DNA of 64,000 nucleotides from Flavicella sp964230805. GTDB lineage: Bacteria; Bacteroidota; Bacteroidia; Flavobacteriales; Flavobacteriaceae. Under the pieces are notes generated by a model, which worked only from the letters and a program-made list of their open reading frames with translations, did no database searches and was not told where the DNA came from. The stretch spans positions 7,976 through 71,975 of the forward strand of contig CAXRIA010000043.1 in assembly GCA_964230805.1 (NCBI GenBank). The letters are read 5' to 3'. A program made the position numbers and the translations under genes. This document shows, piece by piece, positions 26,387 through 35,101 of the stretch; the first letter of the stretch is position 1; each line of letters starts with the position of its first letter.

Positions 26387-27367
26387 ATGAATAAAAATGT
26401 TGCCATCATAATGGGGGGCTACTCATCGGAGTACGAAATTTCTATCAAAAGCGGAAATGTTGTTTATCAACACATCGACAATTCAAAATTCACGCCTTAT
26501 TGTGTGCATATATTAAAAGAGAAATGGGTGGTTTGTAAAGATGAAAAGGAGTTTCGCATTGACAAAAACGATTTCTCTGTGAATATTGATGGTCAAAAAA
26601 TCAACTTTGATGTCGTTCTAAATGTCATTCATGGGACCCCGGGTGAAGACGGTAAAATTTTGGCTTATTTGGAATTGTTAAATATTCCTCACAGTTCCGC
26701 TCCATTTTACCAAATGGCGCTCACTTTTAGCAAAAAGGACTGTTTGAGTGTTGCTCATAATTATGGCATTTCTACAGCTACCTCTTATTACCTAAACAAA
26801 GGAACGCTGATAGATACAGAGGCTATTCTTGCAAAAGTTGGTTTGCCTTGTTTTGTAAAACCAAACTGTGCCGGTTCTAGCTTTGGCATTTCAAAAGTAC
26901 ACCAAGCGAAAGATTTGTTGCCGGCCTTAGAAACTGCTTTTCGAGAAGATGACGAGTTGTTAATTGAATCCTTTTTAGACGGTACCGAAGTTTCTGTAGG
27001 TGTAATTGAATATCAAAATGATACTTTAGTACTGCCCATAACAGAAATTATTTCGGACAATGATTTTTTTGATTACGAGGCAAAATACCATGGAAAATCA
27101 CAAGAAATCACGCCTGCCCGACTCTCTAAAAATCAAGAAGAAAACGTTTCAAAGGCGGCCAAACATTTATACAATTCTCTAAAAATGCGTGGGTTTTCAA
27201 GATCTGAATTCATTTTTATCGGAGAAGAGCCCCATTTTCTAGAGATGAATACTGTGCCAGGAATGACAGAGGCAAGTCTGCTTCCACAACAGGCCAATAT
27301 AGCGGGCATTTCACTCAAAGATTTACTCACAGACACCATTGAAAGAAGTCTAAAACAGGCTTTTTAA
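26387..27367 (+). CDS. ddl: D-alanine--D-alanine ligase
   Basis: ATP-grasp enzyme that makes D-Ala-D-Ala for peptidoglycan. The 326-residue protein has the N-terminal IIMGGYSSEYEIS, the ATP-binding central region (FVKPNCAGSSFGISKV) and the metal-binding FLEMNTVPGMTEASL loop. Standard length. It is followed 54 bases later by coaD and divergent from the PASTA protein gene. Confidence 0.95.
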   Translation: MNKNVAIIMGGYSSEYEISIKSGNVVYQHIDNSKFTPYCVHILKEKWVVCKDEKEFRIDKNDFSVNIDGQKINFDVVLNVIHGTPGEDGKILAYLELLNIPHSSAPFYQMALTFSKKDCLSVAHNYGISTATSYYLNKGTLIDTEAILAKVGLPCFVKPNCAGSSFGISKVHQAKDLLPALETAFREDDELLIESFLDGTEVSVGVIEYQNDTLVLPITEIISDNDFFDYEAKYHGKSQEITPARLSKNQEENVSKAAKHLYNSLKMRGFSRSEFIFIGEEPHFLEMNTVPGMTEASLLPQQANIAGISLKDLLTDTIERSLKQAF

Positions 27368-27385
27368 CTGCATTTATTTAATGCG

Positions 27386-27393
27386 TATCTTTG
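27386..27393 (+). promoter_or_regulatory. -7 promoter box for coaD
   Basis: TATCTTTG lies 28 bases before the coaD ATG, so coaD can be transcribed apart from ddl. Confidence 0.5.
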
Positions 27394-27421
27394 AGAACAT
27401 AACACAGAAGGTTTATTAGAT

Positions 27422-27871
27422 ATGAAAAAAGCTGTTTTTCCAGGTTCCTTTGACCCCATTACTCTGGGGCATGTAGACATCATTAAAAGAGCGTTGCCCC
27501 TTTTTGACGAAATTGTAATTGCCATTGGAATTAATGCCGATAAGAAATACATGTTTTCTTTAGAAGAGCGTTTGTCGTTTCTAAAAAAAACGTTTGAGAA
27601 AGAACCCAAGATAAGAATCGACAGTTATCAGGGATTGACCGTTAACTATTGTAAAAAAATCAATGCGGCATTTATTTTAAGAGGTCTCAGAAATCCCGCT
27701 GATTTTGAGTTTGAAAAGGCCATTGCTGTCACCAACAGGAAGCTTTCAAGTATTGAAACTGTATTTCTATTAACAAGTGCAGAGACGAGTTTTATCAGCT
27801 CGAGCATTGTTCGTGATATTCTGAGAAACGGTGGAGATGCTTCTGATCTTTTGCCAGATACCGTTTTTTAA
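27422..27871 (+). CDS. coaD: Pantetheine-phosphate adenylyltransferase
   Basis: Penultimate step of coenzyme A synthesis: transfers AMP from ATP to 4'-phosphopantetheine. The 149-residue nucleotidyltransferase has the N-terminal FPGSFDPITLGHVDII with the GH motif, the LRGLRNPADFEFE loop and the C-terminal SSIVRDIL. The stop overlaps the stop of the convergent membrane protein gene by 4 bases. Confidence 0.95.
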   Translation: MKKAVFPGSFDPITLGHVDIIKRALPLFDEIVIAIGINADKKYMFSLEERLSFLKKTFEKEPKIRIDSYQGLTVNYCKKINAAFILRGLRNPADFEFEKAIAVTNRKLSSIETVFLLTSAETSFISSSIVRDILRNGGDASDLLPDTVF

Positions 27872-28476
27872 ATAATTTTGAACAAAAAGTAAGCGTAAAC
27901 AAAAAAACGCAAGTAACGAAACAAACTCAGGTATGCAGCCCACTTAAATGGGTATCCTGTGATGCCACAAACCATCATGACAATGGAAAAAGGCACTGGT
28001 AAGAGTGCTGAGAGTACAACAAAGAAACCTCCCCATTTTTTCAAATCGTTCAAAAGTTTGCTGTATTTTTTTTGCGCCCAAGTACGCATTCGTGGAATTT
28101 TGTAGATGCGTGTTCCAATTCCATAAGATACCCATCCACCGAAATAGGACAATGTCGCCAGAAAAACAACCAATAGCCATGGGTTCGTTTGCACTTTTTC
28201 ACCCCATTCTTTTGCCCAAATAATGAACAAATCAGGAGGCATGATACCCAAAAAAGATTCCGAGAAAGCAAACAGTAAGAATACAGTCCAAGCACTTGTG
28301 GTTTCAACAATGATTGAAAAAACACCCTGTAACGTGGCACCCAAAGTTTTCATAAACCATAAAACTCCATAGAAGGCCGATAAAAGAACAGCCAATTTCA
28401 ACAAATTGTCTGCTAAAAACCGAAACAATCCCGTTCTTCTTAAGTAATAAAAATACCGTTTTGAATATCGAAACAC
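27868..28476 (-). CDS. VTT-domain (DedA/YqaA-like) membrane protein
   Basis: A 202-residue integral membrane protein with four or five hydrophobic helices. ESFLGIMPPDLFIIWA and the glycine-rich GGWVSYGIG plus LPVPFSIVMMVCGITGY fit the VTT/SNARE-associated (DedA-like) fold, whose members transport or scramble lipids. The start appears to be GTG at 28476, 12 bases below the SulP stop, so it is probably co-transcribed with that transporter. Substrate unknown. Confidence 0.75.
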   Translation of the reverse strand: MFRYSKRYFYYLRRTGLFRFLADNLLKLAVLLSAFYGVLWFMKTLGATLQGVFSIIVETTSAWTVFLLFAFSESFLGIMPPDLFIIWAKEWGEKVQTNPWLLVVFLATLSYFGGWVSYGIGTRIYKIPRMRTWAQKKYSKLLNDLKKWGGFFVVLSALLPVPFSIVMMVCGITGYPFKWAAYLSLFRYLRFFVYAYFLFKII

Positions 28477-28488
28477 GGAAGATTTTGG

Positions 28489-30141
28489 TTAGGAATGAAT
28501 GCCTTTGGTAAACCGCTCAGGATCGGCTGCCAAATGATAACGAGGATCGTCAATGTCTTCAATGATAATCTCGTGAAATTTGTCGTCACGTTTGTAGAGT
28601 AAAATTTTACATTCTTCGCTCAGATGCTTCAATTTGATGATTTTTCCCGCCTGATGATATTTTTCTACAATCCCAGAAATGGCCTCGATGGCAGAATGGT
28701 CGCTCACTCTCGATTCTACAAAATCTATTTCCACATAATCGGGGTAGTTTTTTACTTCAAACTTTTCATTGAAACCTGTAACGGACCCAAAAAATAAAGG
28801 TCCCCAAATTTCGTAAATCTTTGTGCCGTCGTCTTTAAATCGTTTTCGAGCTCTAATTTTGGTGGCATTTTCCCAGGCAAAAACAAGTGCAGAAATAATG
28901 ACTCCCACAAAAACAGCGATGGCCAAATCAAAAAAGACAGTCACTGCCGAAACTACTACCAATACAAGAGCATCAGAAAAAGGTATTTTTTTTAAAATTC
29001 GGAAACTCGACCAAGCGAATGTTTCAATAACCATCATAAACATCACTCCTACCAATGCAGCAATAGGGACTTGTTCTATGTATTTGTCAGTAAATAAAAT
29101 AAAGGTCAACAAAGTAATTGCCATCATCACACCCGAAAGCCTGCCTCTACCGCCGGCATTGATGTTAATCACCGTTTGACCAATCATTCCACAACCTCCA
29201 GTTCCGCCAAAAAAACCACTGGTGATATTCCCGACTCCTTGGGCAATGCATTCACGATTTCCATTTCCTCTTGTTTCGGTCAAATCATCGACCAAATTCA
29301 TCGTCATCAATGACTCTATCAAACCCACAGAGGCCGCCAAAAAGGCATACGGTAAAATGAATTTTAAGGTGTCAAAATTGAAAGGTAACTTTTGCCAAAG
29401 TTCTAAATTCGGTGTTGGAAATTCTCCTTTCAAACCTTCTCCGCCTCCTTCAATGATATACGAACCCACAGTGCTAACCTCTATATTTCCGAATACAACC
29501 ACCGCCGTTGTCACTAAAATTGCCGACAAAGCGGCAGGAATTTTTGTAGTTATTTTTGGCAATAACCAAATGATGAGCATCGTTAAACCTACCAATCCTA
29601 TCATGGTAAACAATTCAATTCCTTCCATAGGTACGTTGGTGTATATCTTCACACCATCACTCGCAACAGACATTTCCTTATGGGAAAACATGCGTACCTG
29701 GGCCATAAAAATAACAATCGCCAATCCGTTTACAAATCCCATCATCACAGGATGCGGAATCAAACGAACCAAACGTCCAAGCTTAAAAACGCCAGCAGCT
29801 ACTTGAATCATTCCCATCAAAATAACCGCGGCTAACAAATAAAAATAGCCCATGTTCTCTACTGGGATATCAAACAACATCCCCTTGGAATGTCCTTCCG
29901 AAATTAAATTCACAAAAATAACGGCGACAGCTCCAGCAGCACCAGAGATCAAACCAGGTCTTCCTCCAAAAATAGCAGTGATCAAACCAATGATAAAGGC
30001 GCCCGACAACGCTACCAAGGGATCAATTTGCGCGACAAAAGCGAAAGCGACTACTTCTGGAATCATTGCCAAAGAAACAGTGATCCCCGCCAATATATCA
30101 TCTTTGGGATTTTGAGCTACTTTTCTAATAAATTCAGTCAT
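28489..30141 (-). CDS. SulP-family anion transporter with STAS domain
   Basis: A 550-residue permease of the SulP (SLC26) family. About 10-14 membrane helices occupy the first 430 residues, including the conserved FGGTGGCGMIGQTVINI motif. A cytoplasmic STAS domain forms the C-terminus (from about residue 450, ...VEIDFVESRVSDHSAIEAI). SulP proteins move sulfate, bicarbonate or other anions, often with sodium or protons; a carbonic anhydrase gene that would suggest bicarbonate is not adjacent. I use the ATG at 30141 with a strong promoter above it. Confidence 0.93.
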   Translation of the reverse strand: MTEFIRKVAQNPKDDILAGITVSLAMIPEVVAFAFVAQIDPLVALSGAFIIGLITAIFGGRPGLISGAAGAVAVIFVNLISEGHSKGMLFDIPVENMGYFYLLAAVILMGMIQVAAGVFKLGRLVRLIPHPVMMGFVNGLAIVIFMAQVRMFSHKEMSVASDGVKIYTNVPMEGIELFTMIGLVGLTMLIIWLLPKITTKIPAALSAILVTTAVVVFGNIEVSTVGSYIIEGGGEGLKGEFPTPNLELWQKLPFNFDTLKFILPYAFLAASVGLIESLMTMNLVDDLTETRGNGNRECIAQGVGNITSGFFGGTGGCGMIGQTVININAGGRGRLSGVMMAITLLTFILFTDKYIEQVPIAALVGVMFMMVIETFAWSSFRILKKIPFSDALVLVVVSAVTVFFDLAIAVFVGVIISALVFAWENATKIRARKRFKDDGTKIYEIWGPLFFGSVTGFNEKFEVKNYPDYVEIDFVESRVSDHSAIEAISGIVEKYHQAGKIIKLKHLSEECKILLYKRDDKFHEIIIEDIDDPRYHLAADPERFTKGIHS

Positions 30142-30165
30142 TGCTAGTGGTTTTGAATGAAAGTG

Positions 30166-30195
30166 CAAAAGTACAGCTATTATTTACATCTGCAA
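30166..30195 (-). promoter_or_regulatory. Promoter for the SulP transporter gene
   Basis: Minus strand TACTTTTG (30173-30166) and TTG (30195-30193) with a 19-base spacer, a good -7/-33 pair. Predicted leader about 20 nt to the ATG at 30141. Confidence 0.7.
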
Positions 30196-30217
30196 CAGGT
30201 ATGACTCGAAGAATTTA

Positions 30218-30802
30218 TCAAAACAACAACTTGATATTTTCGTAAGTGTTTTTTAGAATGGAATCCAATTCCTTCGAATTAAAAAACTGAACTCGACTTA
30301 TGCCCTCTTCCCTTTGAGGTTTCAAATCTCCTGTAAATGAGGTATGCATCAAATACCAATAGGTAACTTTCAAACAACGTTCTCCATGTGGGTTATAAAA
30401 AACGTGATACGTAGTTTCTAGTTCCGAGTCTATGACCAAATTAGAAATTCCGCACTCCTCTTCTACTTCTCTTATGGCGGCCATTTCTTTATGTTCTCCT
30501 TTCTCAATGTGTCCTTTTGGCAAATCCCATTTGCCATGTCTGTAAATAAACAACGTCTCACTGCAATTGTTTAAAACTTTTCCACCTGCAGCCTCAATGA
30601 CCTTGAACTCTTTTTGAAACAGTTCCCAATCATTTTTAAGATTCTTTGAAACGATTTGAACAACTTTCACCTCGGGTTTATCGAGCTCAGAGAGGACTTT
30701 GTTTATGTCAAAATTTGAAAAATCAAAAAACAGACTGTTTTTTTCTGGGCGTTCTACATCCGTGACAAAAATGGGTTTGTCATTCATAAAAACTTTATAC
30801 AT
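30218..30802 (-). CDS. NUDIX hydrolase
   Basis: A 194-residue protein whose C-terminal two-thirds is a NUDIX domain. The Nudix box is visible as GHIEKGEHKEMAAIREVEEE, with the catalytic EEE preserved. The N-terminal 60 residues are a small extra domain found in flavobacterial homologues. Substrate unknown. Possible starts are 30811, 30802 and 30787; I prefer 30802 from the typical MYKVF beginning. The gene is divergent from pyrE with only 7 bases between the two start codons. Confidence 0.88.
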   Translation of the reverse strand: MYKVFMNDKPIFVTDVERPEKNSLFFDFSNFDINKVLSELDKPEVKVVQIVSKNLKNDWELFQKEFKVIEAAGGKVLNNCSETLFIYRHGKWDLPKGHIEKGEHKEMAAIREVEEECGISNLVIDSELETTYHVFYNPHGERCLKVTYWYLMHTSFTGDLKPQREEGISRVQFFNSKELDSILKNTYENIKLLF

Positions 30803-30805
30803 TTG
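30777..30805 (+). promoter_or_regulatory. Promoter for pyrE, giving a near-leaderless mRNA
   Basis: TTG (30777-30779), 18-base spacer, TACATTTG (30798-30805). The start of transcription would fall at about the pyrE ATG (30810). The box overlaps the start codon of the divergent NUDIX gene. Confidence 0.65.
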
Positions 30806-30809
30806 CAGC

Positions 30810-31451
30810 ATGATTTTGAACAAAGATACTGCAAATGCAACAGCGAAATCGCTTTTAGACATAAAAGCGATCAAATTAGCACCAAACAATCCCTTTACAT
30901 GGGCCTCTGGTTGGAAATCACCTATTTATTGTGACAATAGAATTACCCTGTCTTATCCATCAGTTAGAGATTTTTTAAAAAAAACAATGGCACAAGCCAT
31001 TGTTGAAAAATACGGAAAACCAGACGTCATTGCAGGGGTGGCCACGGGTGCCATCGCTATCGGTGTGTTGGTAGCACAAGAATTAGACCTGCCTTTTGTT
31101 TACGTGCGTCCTGAAGCTAAAAAACACGGTCGTCAGAATCAAGTGGAAGGTTTTCTAGAGAAAGGGGCAACTGTCGTGGTCGTTGAAGATTTGATCAGCA
31201 CAGGAAAAAGTAGTTTGCATGCGGTAGAAGCTCTTCAAAAAGCAGCGGTTACGGTCAAAGGAATGGTTGCTATTTTTACTTATGGATTTGAAATTGCAGC
31301 AGAAAACTTCAAAAATGCAGCGGTGGAATTGACAACCTTGAGTAGCTATGAGCAGTTATTGAATCAAGCCTTAGAAGATGCGTATATCAATGAGGATGAA
31401 TTGGATACTTTAAATTCTTGGAGAAGAAACCCAAGTACTTGGAAGCAATAA
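30810..31451 (+). CDS. pyrE: Orotate phosphoribosyltransferase
   Basis: Adds PRPP to orotate to give OMP in pyrimidine synthesis. The 213-residue protein has the substrate region FTWASGWKSPIYCDNR and the PRPP-binding loop VVVVEDLISTGKSS. The start MILNKDTA fits the family; a longer frame upstream to 30699 lies opposite the NUDIX gene and is not family-like. An SRPBCC gene follows after 2 bases. Confidence 0.95.
   Translation: MILNKDTANATAKSLLDIKAIKLAPNNPFTWASGWKSPIYCDNRITLSYPSVRDFLKKTMAQAIVEKYGKPDVIAGVATGAIAIGVLVAQELDLPFVYVRPEAKKHGRQNQVEGFLEKGATVVVVEDLISTGKSSLHAVEALQKAAVTVKGMVAIFTYGFEIAAENFKNAAVELTTLSSYEQLLNQALEDAYINEDELDTLNSWRRNPSTWKQ
30821..30828 (-). promoter_or_regulatory. -7 promoter box for the NUDIX gene, inside pyrE
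   Basis: Minus strand TATCTTTG lies within the first codons of pyrE. Transcription would begin near 30817, so the two divergent transcripts would overlap by a few bases. No clear -33. Confidence 0.5.
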
Positions 31452-31453
31452 AG

Positions 31454-31843
31454 ATGGAAATAGTAGGAAAAGAAACAACCGTACATAAGTCATCAGAGGC
31501 ACTTTTTAATTTTCTTCTCACCTTGGAAAATTACGAACAGTTAATGCCAGAGAACACTGAAAAATTCATTGTTGATGGAGATTCATTTGTTTTTGGTTTA
31601 AAAGGCATGCCTGAAATCCGATTGGTGATCAAAGAAACGCAGGATAACAAACAAATTGTACTTGGCGCAGCCAGTAGCAAAATGCCTTTTACTTTAGAAG
31701 TTCCGATTGAAACCCTTTCTGAAAACACCTCTATGGTAAGAATCAAATTTTTAGGTAATTTCAATCCTATGGTCAGTATGATGGTAAAAAAACCACTGAC
31801 GACGTTTATTGAAGCTTTGACCGAAAATCTCAGCAAGCTTTAG
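31454..31843 (+). CDS. SRPBCC-fold small protein downstream of pyrE
   Basis: A 129-residue protein with the pattern of the START/SRPBCC helix-grip fold: N-terminal strand, helix (SSEALFNFLLTLENYEQLMP), strands and a long C-terminal helix (FIEALTENLSKL). No catalytic residues can be assigned; the fold binds hydrophobic ligands. The start is 2 bases after the pyrE stop, so translation is likely coupled. Its stop overlaps that of the convergent birA by 4 bases. Function unknown. Confidence 0.75.
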   Translation: MEIVGKETTVHKSSEALFNFLLTLENYEQLMPENTEKFIVDGDSFVFGLKGMPEIRLVIKETQDNKQIVLGAASSKMPFTLEVPIETLSENTSMVRIKFLGNFNPMVSMMVKKPLTTFIEALTENLSKL

Positions 31844-32574
31844 TTGAGATATTCAAGTTCTTTAATCTCAAATTCTTTGACTTCATCGTTCGCAAGGGCT
31901 AATTGAAGCTGACCTGTATCGGAAACACCTATTATCTTTCCCAAAAAAGGCATGCTGTTTTCGGTTTTGAACATACTTGGCACATTTTTCTTGTACAAAA
32001 CATCGAGGTAATTCGTTTTCATCTTCGAAAAAAATTGTGGTCTACAGCCTTTGATTTGCAGTTCCATATTTTCCACGAGCGATTGTAAAAGTTTTTCCAA
32101 ATCAAATTCCTTATTCAAGATGTTTTTCAGAGAATTGGCATTTTTTAATTCTGCTGGAAAATTAATTTGATTTACATTCAGCCCAACACCCACCACAGAG
32201 TGTTTTACGAAACGTCCCTTAAAAGCATTTTCGATTAGAATACCCGCTATTTTTTTATTGCCTGACAAAATGTCGTTTGGCCATTTAATTTTCAATCTTG
32301 GAATTTGTTTTTCCTTTAGTACATGGTAAATGGATAAAGAAACGGCGTAGTTCAAATAAGGCACGTGATCAATTGAAAAATTTTCATGTGCTATAAACAC
32401 ACTAAAAACCAAGTTTTTACCAGGTTCAGAGACCCATTTACTATCGTGCTGCCCTCTCCCAGCATATTGATCTCGAGCCCATACAACTGTAAAATTTTTA
32501 AGCCTTGAATTCACTGCCATTTCTTTCAAAAAGGAATTGGTAGAATGAATGGCATCAAGTTTGAACAAATACAT
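31840..32574 (-). CDS. birA: Biotin--[acetyl-CoA-carboxylase] ligase
   Basis: Attaches biotin to the biotin carboxyl carrier protein through biotinyl-AMP. The 244-residue protein has the adenylation loop GRGQHDSKW, KWPNDI and the catalytic-lysine region KKIAGILIE, followed by a short C-terminal domain. There is no N-terminal helix-turn-helix, so it is the mono-functional ligase without repressor activity. Divergent from rsfS. Confidence 0.94.
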   Translation of the reverse strand: MYLFKLDAIHSTNSFLKEMAVNSRLKNFTVVWARDQYAGRGQHDSKWVSEPGKNLVFSVFIAHENFSIDHVPYLNYAVSLSIYHVLKEKQIPRLKIKWPNDILSGNKKIAGILIENAFKGRFVKHSVVGVGLNVNQINFPAELKNANSLKNILNKEFDLEKLLQSLVENMELQIKGCRPQFFSKMKTNYLDVLYKKNVPSMFKTENSMPFLGKIIGVSDTGQLQLALANDEVKEFEIKELEYLN

Positions 32575-32605
32575 GTGTAAAAAGGATAGAAATGATGTTT
32601 ATGAA

Positions 32606-32639
32606 TTGTAAATTAATGACAAAAAATTCAATAACTTTG
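32606..32639 (+). promoter_or_regulatory. Promoter for the rsfS-ftsH group
   Basis: TAACTTTG at 32632-32639 matches TAnnTTTG; a TTG at 32606-32608 is 23 bases upstream, at the long end of accepted spacing. The rsfS ATG is 22 bases below. Confidence 0.55.
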
Positions 32640-32661
32640 CTACTAAATTAAAAAAAAATTA

Positions 32662-33027
32662 ATGTCCAAAAAAAACAGAAGCACAGACGAATTGATCTCT
32701 GTCATTTTCAAAGGTATTGATGATGTGAAAGGAGAAGACATTCAATTACTCGATTTAAGAAATATAGACAACACCGTTTGTGATTATTTTATTATCTGTT
32801 CCGGAAATTCAAATACGCAAGTGAAAGCGATTTCAGGTGCGGTACAAAAAGTTGTTGGAAAAGAGGCACAAGAAAAAGCATGGCACGTTGAGGGAGAAGC
32901 AAATGCAGAATGGGTACTCATTGATTACGTAAATGTGGTGGTACACGTTTTCCAAAAGCAGATTAGAGAATTTTACGACATCGAAGGGTTGTGGGGAGAT
33001 GCAAAAATCACAAAAATTCCCTCCTAA
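32662..33027 (+). CDS. rsfS: Ribosomal silencing factor RsfS
   Basis: A 121-residue protein of the RsfS/Iojap (DUF143) family, which binds ribosomal protein uL14 and blocks subunit joining in slow growth. Visible are DLRNIDNTVCDYFIICSGNS, the WHVEGEANAEWVLIDY stretch and VHVFQKQIREFYDIEGLW near the C-terminus. It precedes ftsH by 18 bases and probably heads the rsfS-ftsH-LUD-cdsA-psd-ACBP run. Confidence 0.95.
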   Translation: MSKKNRSTDELISVIFKGIDDVKGEDIQLLDLRNIDNTVCDYFIICSGNSNTQVKAISGAVQKVVGKEAQEKAWHVEGEANAEWVLIDYVNVVVHVFQKQIREFYDIEGLWGDAKITKIPS

Positions 33028-33045
33028 CAATTAAATGGCTTACAC

Positions 33046-35073
33046 ATGGCAACGAATAAGAAAAATCAAAATAAAAAAAACACCAAAGAGTCAGGTTTCA
33101 AACCAAAATTTAACTTTTATTGGATTTATGGCGGCCTCTTTGTGTTGTTACTTTTTTACCAATTTTACAATGGTGGGGATATACAAAACAAAGAAATTAC
33201 TCAAAATAAATTTGAAGCCATATTACAGAGCAATGACATTGACAAAATTGTCATTATTAACAGGAGTGTTGCCCAGATTTATTTAAAAGATGAGGCACTT
33301 TCAAAAGAGGCGTATAAAAAGTATAAAAATCAACCGAGTTTGTTCCAAGGGAAAGTTCCTGCCTTTGAATATAAATTTGGAGATCTTCAAAACTTTGAGA
33401 AAAAATTAGACCAACAAAAAAAAGATTTCGGTCTAGAATTTGACAAGGCAAACAAAGAGCAAACCGATTTTTTTGACGCCATTTTATCTTACCTCCCCTT
33501 TTTGTTCTTAATTGGATTGTGGATCTTTTTCATGAGAAGGATGTCAGGTGGTGGAGCTGCAGGAGGCGGTGGTGGTCAAATTTTCAATATTGGAAAATCA
33601 AAAGCAAAATTGTTTGACCAAGACCAAAAAGTAAAAGTAACCTTCAAAGATGTAGCCGGTTTACAGGGAGCCAAAGAAGAAGTACAAGAAATTGTAGATT
33701 TTCTAAAAACACCTCAAAAATACACTTCACTCGGTGGAAAAATTCCGAAAGGGGCCTTGCTCGTAGGTTCTCCTGGTACTGGAAAAACCTTGCTGGCAAA
33801 AGCAGTTGCAGGGGAAGCCGGTGTTCCTTTCTTTTCTTTGTCAGGATCTGATTTTGTTGAAATGTTTGTGGGAGTTGGTGCTTCTCGAGTACGTGATCTT
33901 TTCAAGCAAGCACAGCAGAAATCACCTTCTATTATCTTTATTGATGAAATTGACGCGATTGGTAGGGCTAGAGGAAAAAGCAATATGACCGGCGGAAATG
34001 ATGAAAGAGAAAATACCCTAAACCAATTACTGACTGAAATGGATGGTTTTGGCACCGACACGAATGTCATTGTATTGGCAGCGACCAACCGAGCCGATGT
34101 TTTGGACAAAGCCTTGATGAGAGCGGGTCGTTTTGATAGACAGATTTATGTAGATCTACCCGATTTAAATGAACGGAAAGCCATCTTTGATGTTCACATG
34201 AAGCCATTAAAACTAGGGTCAGACGTAAATGCTGAGTTTCTTTCACAACAAACCCCAGGATTTTCAGGAGCAGACATTGCAAATTTATGTAACGAATCAG
34301 CACTCATTGCAGCAAGAAAAGGGAATGATGAAATTCACAACCAAGACTTTTTAGATGCCGTAGATCGAATTGTTGGTGGTTTGGAAAAAAAGAATAAAAT
34401 TATTTCAGCCAAAGAAAAAAAGACCATTGCCTATCATGAGGCAGGACATGCTACTGCGAGTTGGATGTTGGAATATGCCGCTCCTTTGGTAAAGGTAACT
34501 ATTGTCCCTAGAGGACAATCTCTTGGCGCTGCTTGGTATTTGCCTGAAGAAAGAATGATTGTTCAAACTGAGCAAATGCTCGATGAAATGTGTGCCACAT
34601 TAGCGGGAAGGGCTGCTGAAAAAATAATGTTTGATAAAATATCAACAGGCGCTCTCAACGATTTAGAAAAAGTAACGCGTCAGGCAAAAGCCATTGTGAG
34701 CATTTATGGATTGAATGAAAAAATAGGAAATATTACTTACTATGATTCTTCAGGGCAAAGTGAATACAGTTTTTCAAAACCTTACAGTGAAGAAACTGCC
34801 AAAACAATTGATGAAGAAATTTCAAAAATTATTGAAGAACAGTATCAAAGAGCCATACAAATACTTACAGACAACAAGGACAAGCTTATCAAGTTGGCCG
34901 AACTACTCCTTGAGAAAGAAGTTATTTTTAAGGATGATTTAATTACAATTTTTGGGAAGAGGCCCTTTGACGATGCAAACACGAGCTCTCAAGAAGAAAA
35001 TCAAAATCAAGGAGAAAACGAAGACACTGTGAGTAAGGAAGAGAAAGATCAAGACAAAATTAAAACAAACTAA
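33046..35073 (+). CDS. ftsH: ATP-dependent zinc metalloprotease FtsH
   Basis: Hexameric membrane protease that removes misassembled membrane proteins and some regulators. The 675-residue protein has two membrane helices (about 24-42 and 146-164) bracketing a periplasmic domain, an AAA+ domain with Walker A GSPGTGKT, Walker B IIFIDEIDAIG and the second region of homology (RAGRFDRQIYVDLPD), and the zinc site HEAGH with a later Asp in LNDLEKV. The C-terminus is a Gln/Glu/Asn-rich tail. The N-terminal 15 residues are strongly basic. Confidence 0.97.
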   Translation: MATNKKNQNKKNTKESGFKPKFNFYWIYGGLFVLLLFYQFYNGGDIQNKEITQNKFEAILQSNDIDKIVIINRSVAQIYLKDEALSKEAYKKYKNQPSLFQGKVPAFEYKFGDLQNFEKKLDQQKKDFGLEFDKANKEQTDFFDAILSYLPFLFLIGLWIFFMRRMSGGGAAGGGGGQIFNIGKSKAKLFDQDQKVKVTFKDVAGLQGAKEEVQEIVDFLKTPQKYTSLGGKIPKGALLVGSPGTGKTLLAKAVAGEAGVPFFSLSGSDFVEMFVGVGASRVRDLFKQAQQKSPSIIFIDEIDAIGRARGKSNMTGGNDERENTLNQLLTEMDGFGTDTNVIVLAATNRADVLDKALMRAGRFDRQIYVDLPDLNERKAIFDVHMKPLKLGSDVNAEFLSQQTPGFSGADIANLCNESALIAARKGNDEIHNQDFLDAVDRIVGGLEKKNKIISAKEKKTIAYHEAGHATASWMLEYAAPLVKVTIVPRGQSLGAAWYLPEERMIVQTEQMLDEMCATLAGRAAEKIMFDKISTGALNDLEKVTRQAKAIVSIYGLNEKIGNITYYDSSGQSEYSFSKPYSEETAKTIDEEISKIIEEQYQRAIQILTDNKDKLIKLAELLLEKEVIFKDDLITIFGKRPFDDANTSSQEENQNQGENEDTVSKEEKDQDKIKTN

Positions 35074-35101
35074 CCTACCTTTGATATAGAAGAGGCTTCC
35101 C

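Noticed and set aside
28823..29806. Two plus-strand open frames opposite the SulP gene
   Set aside because: Antisense shadows of membrane-helix codons; no start context and no recognisable protein.
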